Source: Neorhizobium galegae | GTDB taxonomy: Bacteria > Pseudomonadota > Alphaproteobacteria > Rhizobiales > Rhizobiaceae | Assembly: GCF_021391675.1 (NCBI RefSeq) | Contig: NZ_CP090095.1 | Span: 1-62,500 of the forward strand | Length of the DNA stretch: 62,500 nucleotides | Reading direction: 5' to 3' | Shown: positions 1-11,482 of the stretch, in pieces | How the letters are laid out: each line of letters starts with the position of its first letter | Numbering within the stretch: the stretch's first letter is position 1 | Position numbers and translations under genes: made by a program | The notes under the pieces: model-generated | What the model was told of the DNA's origin: nothing | The model's database searches: none | Seen by the model: only the letters and a program-made list of their open reading frames with translations

Positions 1-404
1 TGGGTTCTCCCTTAAAATATAAGATAATGAATCTTACTAGTTTCTATTTCTTAGAGTCGGTGAGTAGCAAGGATTAAAGTCAATTCACAGCCGACGCGAC
101 GATCCGCCGCCTCCGGCCTGTTCCGCGGATAAAAAAGCAGGTCCAGAAAGAGGTTTCTGGGACAATATAAATTTCGTCAGTTATTTCAGAAGGATGGCAG
201 GAAACGGAATTCGGCGCTATCTGTGGATAAGCTGGGGAGAAAAAAGGGCGGCAATGGCCCTATCCCCAGAACGCACAAGCCCGCCTGATCCGCATCCGCG
301 GGAGTCGCGAATGTGGAAAACTAGGCGGTTTTCCCGAGGCCGGGTCCGGGCCTGGGAGAACTTCATGGTCTCTCCCGAGTTATCAACAAAGGGTTAAGTT
401 TAAC
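1..404. other. oriC: oriC-like, gene-free region with DnaA boxes
   Basis: No convincing gene lies here. The first 50 bases and the stretch around 160-190 are AT-rich against a GC-rich background. A perfect DnaA box (TTATCCACA on the minus strand) is at 222-230, a TTTTCCACA variant on the minus strand at 312-320, and a one-mismatch box TTATCAACA on the plus strand at 380-388. CTATCCCCA at 260-268 is a weak fourth candidate. GANTC (CcrM) sites occur at 29-33, 54-58 and 302-306. In rhizobia and Caulobacter the chromosomal origin sits beside hemE, and the PPSR-maf-aroE-coaE-dnaQ-secB run that starts here normally follows it. The five parS-like sites and gyrB downstream agree. The origin may continue to the left of the window. 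Function is inferred. Confidence 0.6.
222..230 (-). promoter_or_regulatory. DnaA box, perfect consensus
   Basis: The plus strand reads TGTGGATAA, the exact complement of the TTATCCACA consensus bound by DnaA. It is the only perfect box noticed in the gene-free start of the window. Confidence 0.7.
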
Positions 405-1226
405 GTGGAGAACAGAAAAAACTTCTTCCATCTGCACCTCATATCTGACTCCACGGGCGAGACTCTCATCTCCGCGGGTCGGGCCGCATCGGCACAGTTC
501 CAGTCGTCGCTGGCGGTGGAACATGTCTATCCGCTGATCCGCAACCGCAAACAGCTGCTGGCTGTGCTCGAGGCGCTCGACCGTGAACCGGGCATCGTTC
601 TTTATACGATTGTCGATCAGGACCTGGCCGAGCTCATCGATCAGCGATGCCGGGAAATGGGCTTGCCCTGTGTCAACGTCCTTGAACCGGTCATGGCGAC
701 CTTCCAGGCCTATCTCGGGGCACCGTCCCGTCGCCGGGTTGGCGCCCAGCACGCGCTCAACGCAGATTATTTCAAGCGTATCGAAGCGCTCAATTTCACC
801 ATGGATCACGACGACGGCCAGATGCCGGAGGACTACGATGAGGCGGATGTCGTGCTGATCGGCATCAGCCGCACCTCGAAAACGCCGACCAGCATCTATC
901 TCGCCAACCGCGGCATCAAGACCGCCAACATCCCGATCGTGCCGGGGGTCGATCTGCCGGACAGCCTATACCGCGCCACCCACCCGCTGATCGTCGGCCT
1001 CGTCGCCACGACCGATCGGATTAGCCAGGTGCGTGAACACCGCGAACTCGGTGTCACCCAAGGCTTCGACCGGCGCCATTATACGGACCGTGCGACGATC
1101 AACGAGGAGCTGAAATACGCTCGCGCGCTTTGCGCCCGCCAGAACTGGCCTGTCATCGACGTAACCCGCCGGTCGATAGAGGAGACGGCAGCCGCAATCG
1201 TTGCGCTACGCCCGAAGCTGCGTTAA
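405..1226 (+). CDS. Pyruvate, phosphate dikinase regulatory protein (PPSR, DUF299)
   Basis: This 273-residue protein matches the PPSR family: bifunctional enzymes that inactivate pyruvate, phosphate dikinase by ADP-dependent threonine phosphorylation and reactivate it by phosphate-dependent dephosphorylation. Visible features are the family N-terminus [13 protein letters not shown] and a P-loop-like GISRTSKT at residues 153-160. The length is normal. The start is GTG at 405, chosen because the family N-terminus follows at once and no upstream start fits. It is the first gene after the origin-like region and is followed by maf after 32 bases. The dikinase substrate is not in the window, so the target is known from the family and not seen here. 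Confidence 0.92.
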   Translation: MENRKNFFHLHLISDSTGETLISAGRAASAQFQSSLAVEHVYPLIRNRKQLLAVLEALDREPGIVLYTIVDQDLAELIDQRCREMGLPCVNVLEPVMATFQAYLGAPSRRRVGAQHALNADYFKRIEALNFTMDHDDGQMPEDYDEADVVLIGISRTSKTPTSIYLANRGIKTANIPIVPGVDLPDSLYRATHPLIVGLVATTDRISQVREHRELGVTQGFDRRHYTDRATINEELKYARALCARQNWPVIDVTRRSIEETAAAIVALRPKLR

Positions 1227-1258
1227 GCGAATCCGCTCGCAGCCTTTGGGAGATTTCC

Positions 1259-1852
1259 GTGACAGTGCCGCTCGTACTCGCCTCCTCCAGCCCTTTTCGC
1301 CGGATGCTGATGGAAAATGCCGGCCTCGCTTTTGAAAGCAGGGCGGCGGATATCGACGAGCGGAAAATCGAAGCCGGACTGGAGGGCGTAAGCCCCGATG
1401 AGGTGGCGCTGAAGCTCGCCAAGGCAAAGGCGGTGGATGTGAGCCGCCATTTCCCCGGCGCCTTGGTGATCGGCTCGGACCAGACCATGTCGCTCGGAAG
1501 CCGTGTCTATCACAAGCCGAAGACCCTTGCCGAAGCGAAAGAGAATCTGCTTTCCCTTTCGGACAGAACCCATCGCCTGAACAGCGCAATCGCTTTTGTG
1601 CGTGACAACGAGATCGTCTGGGAACATGTCGCCCATGCGGATCTCACTGTCCGGAAGCTAAATGATACCTTTGTCGACCGTTACCTGTCGCGGGTCGGGG
1701 AAAAGGTCTACGGCAGTGTCGGGGCCTATCAGCTGGAAGGGGAGGGCATCCAGTTGTTTTCGGGGATCGAGGGCGACTATTTCACCATACTCGGCTTGCC
1801 CATGCTGCCGCTTCTCGAAAAGCTCCGCGAACTGGGAGCGATCGATGGCTGA
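1259..1852 (+). CDS. maf: Maf/YhdE-like nucleoside triphosphate pyrophosphatase
   Basis: This 197-residue cytoplasmic enzyme belongs to the Maf family, which hydrolyses non-canonical nucleoside triphosphates to monophosphates and pyrophosphate. It shows the N-terminal signature [11 protein letters not shown] and the catalytic-region IGSDQTM with Asp74. The reading frame is open further upstream, but the GTG at 1259 places LVLASSSP at the usual position, so it is taken as the start. The end overlaps the aroE start at 1845 by eight bases, which suggests translational coupling. Which Maf subfamily, and so which nucleotide is preferred, cannot be told from the sequence alone. Confidence 0.9.
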   Translation: MTVPLVLASSSPFRRMLMENAGLAFESRAADIDERKIEAGLEGVSPDEVALKLAKAKAVDVSRHFPGALVIGSDQTMSLGSRVYHKPKTLAEAKENLLSLSDRTHRLNSAIAFVRDNEIVWEHVAHADLTVRKLNDTFVDRYLSRVGEKVYGSVGAYQLEGEGIQLFSGIEGDYFTILGLPMLPLLEKLRELGAIDG

Positions 1853-2705
1853 TTCACGTGAAACATTTTTGGTTAATGCTTTCGTAACCGGCTGGCCGGT
1901 GAAACATTCCCGTTCCCCGTTGATCCATGGCTATTGGCTGAAGAAGTTCGAAATTGCCGGGACCTACAGGCCCGAGGCCGTGACCGAAGCAGACTTCCCC
2001 GCCTTCATCCAATCGCTGAAAGACGGAAGCTCCGGCTTTCGCGGCGGCAATGTCACCATTCCCCACAAGGAGCTTGCCTTCAAGCTTTCCGACCGGCCGG
2101 ATGATCTGGCGGAAGAGCTTGGCGCGTCGAACACGCTCTGGATGGAAGACGGCCTGTTGCATGCCACCAACACCGACGGCCACGGGTTCACCGCCAATCT
2201 GGACGACCGACATCCGGGCTGGGACAAGATCGACCGCGCTGTGATTTTGGGCGCGGGCGGCGCAAGCCGCGCCGTCATCCAGGCGATACGGGATCGCGGC
2301 GTCAGTGAGATCCATGTGGTCAATCGGACAATTTCACGCGCCGAGGAACTCGCCGATCGGTTCGGCGCGAAAGTTCATGCCCATCCTGTCGAGGCGCTGC
2401 ACGAGGTCATGTCCGGAGCAGGCCTTTTTGTGAACACGACCTCGCTTGGCATGGACGGCGGAGAAGCGCTGAAGATCGACTTCGCGCCGTTGGCGTCCGG
2501 CGCGGTCGTCACCGATATCGTCTACGTCCCATTGAAAACGCCGCTGCTCGTCCAGGCCAAAGAACAGGGTTTCGCGACTGTCGACGGGCTCGGCATGCTG
2601 TTGCACCAGGCTGTGCCCGGCTTCGAAAAATGGTTCGACCGTCGCCCGGTTGTCGATGAAACCCTTCGCGACCTCGTCATCGCCGATATGGAAAACCACG
2701 GATGA
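1845..2705 (+). CDS. aroE: Shikimate dehydrogenase
   Basis: AroE reduces 3-dehydroshikimate to shikimate with NADPH in the aromatic amino acid pathway. The 286-residue protein has the substrate-binding segment [12 protein letters not shown], the catalytic lysine in NVTIPHKE (Lys75) and the nucleotide-binding glycine motif [10 protein letters not shown]. The ATG at 1845 lies inside the end of maf, and the stop overlaps coaE. The N-terminus carries an unusual leader ([13 protein letters not shown]) because codons 3-7 contain a parS-like CACGTG site at 1850-1865, so the first residues are at least partly dictated by a DNA-binding site. Confidence 0.94.
   Translation: MADSRETFLVNAFVTGWPVKHSRSPLIHGYWLKKFEIAGTYRPEAVTEADFPAFIQSLKDGSSGFRGGNVTIPHKELAFKLSDRPDDLAEELGASNTLWMEDGLLHATNTDGHGFTANLDDRHPGWDKIDRAVILGAGGASRAVIQAIRDRGVSEIHVVNRTISRAEELADRFGAKVHAHPVEALHEVMSGAGLFVNTTSLGMDGGEALKIDFAPLASGAVVTDIVYVPLKTPLLVQAKEQGFATVDGLGMLLHQAVPGFEKWFDRRPVVDETLRDLVIADMENHG
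1850..1865. other. parS: parS-like ParB-binding site inside the aroE start
   Basis: TGATTCACGTGAAACA differs at one position from the alphaproteobacterial parS consensus TGTTTCACGTGAAACA. It lies in the maf/aroE overlap, so it is translated in both frames. It is the best of five such sites in the window and the nearest to the origin-like region, about 1.5 kb away. Confidence 0.75.
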
Positions 2706-3313
2706 TCGTCATCGGCCTTACCGGCTCCATCGGAATGGGAAAATCGACGACCGCGAAAATGTTCGCGGAAGAGGGTGTCCCGGTGAATGACGCCGATGCC
2801 GTCGTCCACGATCTCTACCGTACCGATGCGGTGGCACCCGTCGGTGAGGCGTTTCCCGGCACGGTCAAGGATGATGTCGTCGACCGTCAGGAACTGTCCC
2901 GCCAGCTTTCGGCGTCGCCTGAAAAATTCCCGGTCCTCGAAGCGATCGTCCATCCGTTGGTCCGCAAGCGTGAAGTCGATTTCCTGACCCGCCACAGAGA
3001 GGCCGGCACTGACCTCGTGCTCCTCGATATTCCGCTTCTCTTCGAAGTGAAGGGCGCGGATCGCGTCGATGTTATTGTCGTTGTCACCTGCGATCCACAG
3101 ATACAGCGCGACAGGGTGCTTGCGCGTCCCGGCATGACGGAGGAAAAATTGGCGATGATTCTCTCCCGTCAGATGCCCGATGCGGAAAAACGGAAAAAAG
3201 CCGATTTCCTTGTCGATACGGGCCTTGGACTGGACGCGGCGAGAAAACGGGTTCGCGAGATCATCGCATCTCTGAAGGCCGGGAAGACGAGCGAGAAAAA
3301 GCCACATGCGTGA
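2702..3313 (+). CDS. coaE: Dephospho-CoA kinase
   Basis: CoaE phosphorylates dephospho-CoA on the ribose 3'-hydroxyl in the last step of coenzyme A synthesis. The 203-residue protein opens with [13 protein letters not shown], a P-loop at residues 8-15. It also has the [10 protein letters not shown] segment and the conserved LLFE and VTCDPQIQ stretches of the family. The ATG overlaps the aroE stop (ATGA), and the end overlaps dnaQ by eight bases. Together these indicate one transcript from maf to dnaQ. The other pantothenate-pathway kinase, coaA, is also in this window at 41994-42989. Confidence 0.95.
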   Translation: MIVIGLTGSIGMGKSTTAKMFAEEGVPVNDADAVVHDLYRTDAVAPVGEAFPGTVKDDVVDRQELSRQLSASPEKFPVLEAIVHPLVRKREVDFLTRHREAGTDLVLLDIPLLFEVKGADRVDVIVVVTCDPQIQRDRVLARPGMTEEKLAMILSRQMPDAEKRKKADFLVDTGLGLDAARKRVREIIASLKAGKTSEKKPHA

Positions 3314-4010
3314 GATCATCTTCGATACGGAAACCACGGGCCTCGAATCGAAGGTCGACCGGGTGATCGAAATCGGCGGCATCGAACTGATCAACAATTT
3401 CCCGACCGGGAGAACGCTGCATCTCTATATCAACCCGGGCGACCGCAAGGTTCATCCGGACGCGCTTGCCGTGCACGGCATTACCGACGAGTTCCTGAAG
3501 GATAAGCCGAGCTTCGGGGATGTCGCGCAGCAGATCATCGAGTTCTTCGATGGCGCCAAGTGGATCGCCCATAATGCGACCTTCGACATGGGCTTCATGA
3601 ATGCGGAATTCGGCCGTCTCGGCCTGCCGCCCGTGATGTCCGACCAGGTCATCGATACCCTGGCCATGGCCCGCCGCAAACATCCGATGGGTCCGAATTC
3701 GCTTGATGCGCTCTGCCGTCGCTACGGTATCGACAATGCCCATCGCACCAAGCACGGCGCGCTGCTCGACTCCGAACTGCTCGCCGAAGTCTATATCGAG
3801 ATGACCGGCGGCCGGCAGACGGCGCTCGGCCTGATGGGTAACGAGCGGTCTTCGACGGTGATCGAGGTCGAGGAAGTCGTAATCGAGGTTGCGGGTCGTC
3901 CCCGGCCTCTTGGCCCCCGGCTGACCGAAGCCGAGATCGAAGCGCATGCGGCCATGGTCACGTCGCTGAAGGACAAGGCAGTCTGGCTGAAGTACAAGCC
4001 GGCCGAATAA
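3306..4010 (+). CDS. dnaQ: DNA polymerase III epsilon subunit (3'-5' exonuclease)
   Basis: This 234-residue proofreading exonuclease works with the polymerase III alpha subunit. The DEDDh exonuclease motifs are clear: FDTETTGLE with Asp7 and Glu9, HNATFDMGFMN in the middle, and HGALLDSELLAEVY near residue 150. The C-terminal tail past residue 175, which in this family ties epsilon to the polymerase, is present. It overlaps the end of coaE, and a strong hairpin after the stop separates it from the convergent secB. Confidence 0.95.
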   Translation: MREIIFDTETTGLESKVDRVIEIGGIELINNFPTGRTLHLYINPGDRKVHPDALAVHGITDEFLKDKPSFGDVAQQIIEFFDGAKWIAHNATFDMGFMNAEFGRLGLPPVMSDQVIDTLAMARRKHPMGPNSLDALCRRYGIDNAHRTKHGALLDSELLAEVYIEMTGGRQTALGLMGNERSSTVIEVEEVVIEVAGRPRPLGPRLTEAEIEAHAAMVTSLKDKAVWLKYKPAE

Positions 4011-4039
4011 AAAAGCCCGGGTCGAAGCCCGGGCTCTTT
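4008..4039. terminator. Bidirectional terminator between dnaQ and secB
   Basis: AGCCCGGG and CCCGGGCT form a perfect eight-base stem around a six-base loop, with an A-run on the left and CTTTC on the right. It lies between convergent genes and can serve both strands. Confidence 0.8.
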
Positions 4040-4062
4040 CGTCAAATCTGGAAAATTTTGGC

Positions 4063-4539
4063 TTAGCTGTCCAGCACCTGAACCTTGGAACGGGCCTGTT
4101 CCTCGGCCATGCGTTGCGTGAACATCTGCGCGAAGTCGATCGGGTCGATCATCAGCGGCGGGAAGCCGCCATTGCGCGTGACGTCCGCAATGATCTGGCG
4201 GGCGAACGGGAACAGGAGACGCGGGCACTCGATGAAGAGCAGCGGCAGCATGTGTTCCTGCGGAAAACCGGTGATGCGGAAGACGCCGCCATACACCAGT
4301 TCGGCCGCGAAGACGATCTTGTCGCCTTCCTTGGCTTCGGCGTTCAGCGTCAGGATAACGTCGAAATCGGCGTCGGAAAGCGGATTGGCATTGACGTTGA
4401 CATTGATGTTGATCGCCGGCGCCTTGTCGCGCGCCTGCAGCGAACGCGGAGCGCCCGGGTTCTCGAAGGAGAGATCCTTGGTGTACTGCGCCAGGATGTT
4501 GAGGGACGGCGTTGCGGCCTGGTTGTTATCGTCTGCCAT
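4063..4539 (-). CDS. secB: Protein-export chaperone SecB
   Basis: SecB keeps secretory precursors unfolded and delivers them to SecA. The 158-residue protein has the family pattern [17 protein letters not shown] near the start, the [10 protein letters not shown] beta segment, and the [22 protein letters not shown] segment toward the end. Size and layout are typical of alphaproteobacterial SecB. It is transcribed toward dnaQ; upstream lies fxsA in the same direction after an 85-base gap. Confidence 0.95.
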   Translation of the reverse strand: MADDNNQAATPSLNILAQYTKDLSFENPGAPRSLQARDKAPAININVNVNANPLSDADFDVILTLNAEAKEGDKIVFAAELVYGGVFRITGFPQEHMLPLLFIECPRLLFPFARQIIADVTRNGGFPPLMIDPIDFAQMFTQRMAEEQARSKVQVLDS

Positions 4540-4624
4540 TGGGATTTCCTCGAGGCTTTGGAGCGTTGAGGCCCTCTAACATTTCGTCTGGGGGCTTACA
4601 ACCCTGGCCAACCCGCAGGACCTC

Positions 4625-5140
4625 TCAAGGTTCCTTGCTTTTGGGGCCAGCCCAGGGCGAAGAGGCATCGGGATCGCGATGGTAATCCTGCTCGTCGAGA
4701 TCGACCACCGGTCCGGTTTTCTTGGCCTCCGGCGAAGGCCTCGGGCTTTCGTAGCGATAGCCTTCGCTGCGCGGCGAACGGACGACGACGATGCGGCGGC
4801 CGACCACAGACCAGATCAGGCTGCGCACGAAGGGAATGAACAGCGCCAGCCCGATGATGTCGGTGAGGAAGCCAGGCAGCAGCAGCAGGATTCCGGCGAC
4901 GACGATCATCGCGCCGTCGATCAGGGCGCGGCCAGGCGCGCGACCGTCGCGGCTCTCGGTCGAAATCTTCCTCAGGATCTGGGTCCCCTGGTTGCGCAGC
5001 AAAAGGGCTCCGAGCACTGCGGTACCGATCACCAGACCGAGCGTCGCCCAGAGGCCTACTGCTTTGCCGACGAGCACGAAGCCCGCGATTTCGGCGAGCG
5101 GCCAGCCGATCAGAAAGAGCGGCACGAGAAAGAAGCGCAT
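4625..5140 (-). CDS. fxsA: FxsA family membrane protein
   Basis: This 171-residue protein belongs to the FxsA family of inner-membrane proteins, named for suppression of F exclusion of phage T7. Its cellular role is otherwise poorly known. It begins with MRFFLVPLFLIGWPLAEIAGF and has further hydrophobic segments around residues 25-45 and 70-105. The C-terminal third is charged and proline-rich and presumably cytoplasmic. The frame stays open upstream, but the ATG at 5140 puts the first membrane helix at the N-terminus and was preferred. It is divergent from the Tim44-like gene, so 5141-5266 must contain promoters for both. Confidence 0.85.
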   Translation of the reverse strand: MRFFLVPLFLIGWPLAEIAGFVLVGKAVGLWATLGLVIGTAVLGALLLRNQGTQILRKISTESRDGRAPGRALIDGAMIVVAGILLLLPGFLTDIIGLALFIPFVRSLIWSVVGRRIVVVRSPRSEGYRYESPRPSPEAKKTGPVVDLDEQDYHRDPDASSPWAGPKSKEP

Positions 5141-5266
5141 GATATTCCCTGTGTCGTGATATCGGGTTGCGCGCAAAGCGCTAACGTCTTCGCCATTTGA
5201 ATGATAGGCGTATGCAGACTATATGAGAGACTGCACCGAATATTTAAACGCCAAATGCGGGTTAAG

Positions 5267-5965
5267 ATGGGCTCCAACGACTTTATAACACTCTTTTTCC
5301 TTGTCGCAGCGGTTCTGATCTTCCTGCAACTGCGCAGTGTGCTCGGACGCCGGACGGGAAGCGAGAAGCCGCCGTTCGATCCTTACAGCCCCCGCGACGT
5401 CGCGAAAAATCCGGGTGGCGACGACAGCAAGGTCGTGACCCTGCCGCGCCGGGATGCCGCGGAGGACGAGCAGCGTTATGCGGATGTCGACGCTCTCGCC
5501 AAGCCGGATACGCCTCTCAACGCCGCGCTGCGAGAATTGGTCAAGTCCGATCCTTCCTTCCGCCCCCGCGAGTTCCTGAACGGTGCCCGCATGGCCTACG
5601 AGATGATCGTCATGGCTTTCGCCGACGGCGACCGGAAGACGCTGAAGGGCCTTCTCTCGAAAGAGGTTTTCGACGGTTTCGACACGGCGATCACCGACCG
5701 GGAATCCCGCGGCGAAGTGGTGAAGTCGACATTCGTCGGCATCGACAAGTCGGATATCACCCATGCAGCCGTCAAGGATGCGGAGGAACAGATTACCGTC
5801 CGGATTGTCAGCCAGCTCATTTCCGCCACCTATGACAAGGCCGGCGCGCTGATCGACGGCGACCAGGAAACCGTTGCCGAAGTCACCGACATCTGGACCT
5901 TCGCCCGCGACATTCACTCCCGCGATCCGAACTGGAGATTGGTCGCCACCGAATCCGAACAATGA
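5267..5965 (+). CDS. Tim44/TimA-like domain membrane protein
   Basis: This 232-residue protein has one N-terminal transmembrane helix (FITLFFLVAAVLIFLQL), a charged linker, and a C-terminal Tim44-like domain from about residue 85. That domain carries the pattern FLNGARMAYEMIVMAFADGDRKTLKGLL and ends in WTFARDIHSRDPNWRLVAT. The mitochondrial homologue is part of the import motor; the bacterial TimA role is not settled. The ATG at 5267 was chosen over one at 5201 because it puts the helix directly after the start. It is divergent from fxsA, and its stop overlaps mltA (ATGA). Confidence 0.88.
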   Translation: MGSNDFITLFFLVAAVLIFLQLRSVLGRRTGSEKPPFDPYSPRDVAKNPGGDDSKVVTLPRRDAAEDEQRYADVDALAKPDTPLNAALRELVKSDPSFRPREFLNGARMAYEMIVMAFADGDRKTLKGLLSKEVFDGFDTAITDRESRGEVVKSTFVGIDKSDITHAAVKDAEEQITVRIVSQLISATYDKAGALIDGDQETVAEVTDIWTFARDIHSRDPNWRLVATESEQ

Positions 5966-7080
5966 CCTTGAGCTCTGCGGATTATACTCTTCGGCCGGTA
6001 TCCTTCCCCGATCTTGCGGGGTGGGGCGATGATGATCCGACTGCGCTGTTTGCCGGCATGCGCGCGTCGCTGGAGCATATCCGCAAGGTCAAGCCGTACC
6101 GCACCGGCTCCCTTGGCCTGACGGCCGAGGAACTCGCCACCTTCATCGAAGCCGCCCGGGACATCCCGGGCGGTCCCGTTTCTGCCCGGGCCTTTTTCGA
6201 GACCCATTGCACCCCCTTCCTGATCGCCCGCAACGACGGCCGGCGCGGTTTCGTCACCGCTTTCTACGAGCCGGAGATCGAGGTCTCGGAAACGAGAGAT
6301 ACGGTGTGGGCGCATCCTTTCTACTATCGTCCAGACGATCTCATTGATCTCGACGACAGTAACCGTTCAGCGGGATTGGACTCCGGCTACATGTTTGGCC
6401 GGCAGACGGTGGGCGGAATCGTGCCCTACCCGGATCGCGGCGAGATCGACCGTGGTTTTCTCGAGGGCCGGGGCTTGGAGATCGCTTATGCGAAATCCAA
6501 GGTCGATGTCTTCTTCATCCATGTCCAGGGTGCTGCAACGCTGAGATATCCGGACGGCAGCATCCGCCGGATCACCTATGCCGCCAAGGCGGGTCATCCG
6601 TTCTCGCCCATCGGCAAGCTGCTGATAGACCGCGGCGAGATCGACCCCGCGAAGATTTCCATGCAGAGCATCCGCGCATGGCTGGCTAGGAATCCGGCTA
6701 AGGTTGACGAGGTGCTCTGGCATAATCGTTCCTATATCTTCTTCAGGGAAGCGGATGTCTCTGATCCGTCGCTCGGGCCGGTGGCTGCCGCCAAGGTGCC
6801 GCTGATCCCGGGGCGCTCGCTCGCGGTCGATCGCCAGATCCACACATTCGGTTTCCCCTTTTTCATCCGGTCCGAAACGCTGACCCATATGGATAACGGA
6901 AAACCCTTCGCGCGGCTGATGCTGGCGCTCGACACCGGCTCGGCGATCGTCGGCCCGGCGCGCGGCGACATTTTTACCGGTTCCGGCTTCGAGGCGGGCG
7001 AGCTTGCTGGAACCGTACGCAACGACGCGGACTTCTATATCCTCATCCCCAAGGCAGCGTCTGTCAGGTACGGCGGATGA
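5962..7080 (+). CDS. mltA: MltA-family murein transglycosylase
   Basis: This 372-residue protein has the MltA barrel from about residue 100 (GFVTAFYEPEIEVSE) and the 3D domain near the end, with LALDTGSAIVGPARGDIFTGSG carrying the catalytic aspartate region. MltA enzymes cleave peptidoglycan to 1,6-anhydromuropeptides. No signal peptide or lipobox is visible after the ATG at 5962, which is unusual for a periplasmic enzyme. Either the start is wrong or export uses another route. It overlaps both neighbours by four bases and so belongs to one transcript with the Tim44-like and Smr genes. Confidence 0.9.
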   Translation: MTLSSADYTLRPVSFPDLAGWGDDDPTALFAGMRASLEHIRKVKPYRTGSLGLTAEELATFIEAARDIPGGPVSARAFFETHCTPFLIARNDGRRGFVTAFYEPEIEVSETRDTVWAHPFYYRPDDLIDLDDSNRSAGLDSGYMFGRQTVGGIVPYPDRGEIDRGFLEGRGLEIAYAKSKVDVFFIHVQGAATLRYPDGSIRRITYAAKAGHPFSPIGKLLIDRGEIDPAKISMQSIRAWLARNPAKVDEVLWHNRSYIFFREADVSDPSLGPVAAAKVPLIPGRSLAVDRQIHTFGFPFFIRSETLTHMDNGKPFARLMLALDTGSAIVGPARGDIFTGSGFEAGELAGTVRNDADFYILIPKAASVRYGG

Positions 7081-7654
7081 AGGGCGGTCGCAAACTTGAT
7101 CCGGAAGAGCGGATATTGTGGGGAAGGGTCGCGAAGTCAGCCCGCGCCTTGCCGGGCCGCATGAAGGAGATTTTGCAATTCGAGGAAGCGGAGGCCGCAA
7201 AGATCGCCGCGGAGGAAGCGGTCGTCGAAGCGAAAAAACCGAAACCCGCGCCGCGACAGGAGAGTTATGCGGTCGAACTTCCGGCCACCGTTCCGGCCAG
7301 GCGTCCGGTGGGTTCTCATCAGCCGCTCGAAAAGCCCGTCAAAAAAAAGCTCGCCAAGGGCCGGCTGCCGATCGATGCTCGGCTCGATCTGCACGGACTA
7401 TTCCAGGGCGAGGCCCACGACCTGCTTCTCGACTTTCTGCTGAGAGCCCATGAACGTGGCCTTCGCCATGTGCTGGTGATTACCGGCAAGGGCAGCTCGA
7501 TGGGCAGCGAAGGCGCGCTGCGGCGTGCCGTGCCTCTTTGGTTTTCGAAAGCCGAGTTCCGGTTTCTGATCTCGTCCTATGAATGGGCGGCGCGCCATCA
7601 CGGCGGGGAGGGCGCCATGTATGTGCGGCTTTCGCGCGGCCGCGGAGATCGGGA

Positions 7655-7658
<4 letters not shown>
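7077..7658 (+). CDS. Smr/MutS2 C-terminal domain protein
   Basis: This 193-residue protein has a variable, charged, proline-rich N-terminal half and a C-terminal Smr domain beginning with LDLHG at residues 103-107. It continues with the conserved VLVITGKGSSMGSEGALRRAVPLW. Smr domains often have DNA or RNA endonuclease activity; the substrate of these stand-alone proteins is not settled. The start overlaps the mltA stop, and the end overlaps the XRE regulator by four bases. Confidence 0.88.
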
Positions 7659-10595
<2,937 letters not shown>

Positions 10596-10613
10596 CGTCG
10601 AAGCTTCACAAAC

Positions 10614-10650
10614 AAAAAAGCGGCGGTCCTGATCGGGCCGCCGCTTTTCG
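10614..10650 (+). terminator. gyrB terminator
   Basis: An A-run, then a GC-rich stem (AAAGCGGCGG with CCGCCGCTTT, further pairing inside), a short loop, and a T-rich end. It follows the gyrB stop by about 20 bases and precedes two parS-like sites. Confidence 0.85.
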
Positions 10651-10666
10651 TTTGTCCAGTCAAAAG

Positions 10667-10682
10667 TGTTTCACGTGAATCT
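10667..10682. other. parS: parS-like site downstream of gyrB (first)
   Basis: TGTTTCACGTGAATCT has a perfect left half and core and two mismatches in the right half relative to TGTTTCACGTGAAACA. It lies in the intergenic gap after the gyrB terminator. Confidence 0.65.
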
Positions 10683-10695
10683 TTCCTGTGGATAT

Positions 10696-10711
10696 GGATT
10701 CACGTGAAACA
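10696..10711. other. parS: parS-like site downstream of gyrB (second)
   Basis: GGATTCACGTGAAACA has a perfect right half and core and two mismatches on the left. It starts 29 bases after the previous site, so two ParB dimers could sit side by side. Confidence 0.7.
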
Positions 10712-10727
10712 ATTTCTGAGCCGGCGC

Positions 10728-11327
10728 TCAGGGCTCGCCGCTGAATTTCCCTTCGAAGGCGATCTCGGAAACCGGCTTGCGCTTGCTCGGGAATTCCCGC
10801 TCGGCAAGATCGTCGGGCAGGGTGGTTCTGTCGGCCATCCGGCCGATCGCAGCCGCTGCCTCGACCCGGTAACCTTCCGGAATTCCCAGAACCTTGACGG
10901 CCTTTTCCTTGTCGAGACCCTCCATGCCGTGGGCATGGTAACCGAGCTTCATTGCCTGTGAGATGACCGAGAACCAGGCAGCACCCGTATCGTAGGAATG
11001 GGTGTAGGCGGGCCGGTGTTCGCCATTGCTGGTAACCCGATATGTCTTCGACACGACGATCATCAGCGCCGCCGCGTTCTGGGCCCAGCGCTGGTTGCCA
11101 GGCACGAGAATGTCGAGGAGCACCGGAAAAGAAGGCGTTCCGCGCAGCGCATAGATAAAGCGCCAGGGCTGGTTATTGCCGGAGGAGGGCGCCCAATGGG
11201 CCGCATCGAGGATCGTCAGCATGGTCGCCTGATCGATCGTTTCCTCGGTAAACGCCCGCGGCGACCAGCGGTCGAGGAAGAAGGTATCGATCGGAAATTC
11301 CGAATCGCGGGTGTTGCTGCTGGTCAT
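10728..11327 (-). CDS. Nitroreductase family protein
   Basis: This 199-residue protein has the FMN-dependent nitroreductase fold pattern: FFLDRWSPRAFTEETID near the N-terminus, AHWAPSSGNNQPWRFIY for FMN phosphate contacts, and SQAMKLGYHAHGMEGL in the second half. Such enzymes reduce nitro compounds, quinones or flavins with NAD(P)H; the substrate here cannot be told. The ATG at 11327 was chosen because a GGAGA ribosome-binding sequence lies seven bases upstream. The ATG six bases earlier is too close to it. It faces gyrB and is divergent from the FAA hydrolase gene. Confidence 0.88.
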   Translation of the reverse strand: MTSSNTRDSEFPIDTFFLDRWSPRAFTEETIDQATMLTILDAAHWAPSSGNNQPWRFIYALRGTPSFPVLLDILVPGNQRWAQNAAALMIVVSKTYRVTSNGEHRPAYTHSYDTGAAWFSVISQAMKLGYHAHGMEGLDKEKAVKVLGIPEGYRVEAAAAIGRMADRTTLPDDLAEREFPSKRKPVSEIAFEGKFSGEP

Positions 11328-11482
11328 GGGCATTCTCCGAAATTGTAGGCGGTGAGTACATTTAACATTAACAATAGGCCCGTCGACCTGCTTGGCAACA
11401 GACTCCTGGTTGGCTGAAAACGGGCGTGACAAGCCGGGATGCATGTTCCATAAACCTCCTCGCTTAAATGGAGGATCATGTT

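Noticed and set aside
194..397. 67-residue open frame in the origin-like region
   Set aside because: It runs across the DnaA boxes, has no family resemblance and atypical composition; a chance frame is likelier.
393..403. CtrA box next to the origin-like region
   Set aside because: TTAA words occur at 394-397 and 400-403, but the spacing is two bases, not the six or seven of a CtrA site.
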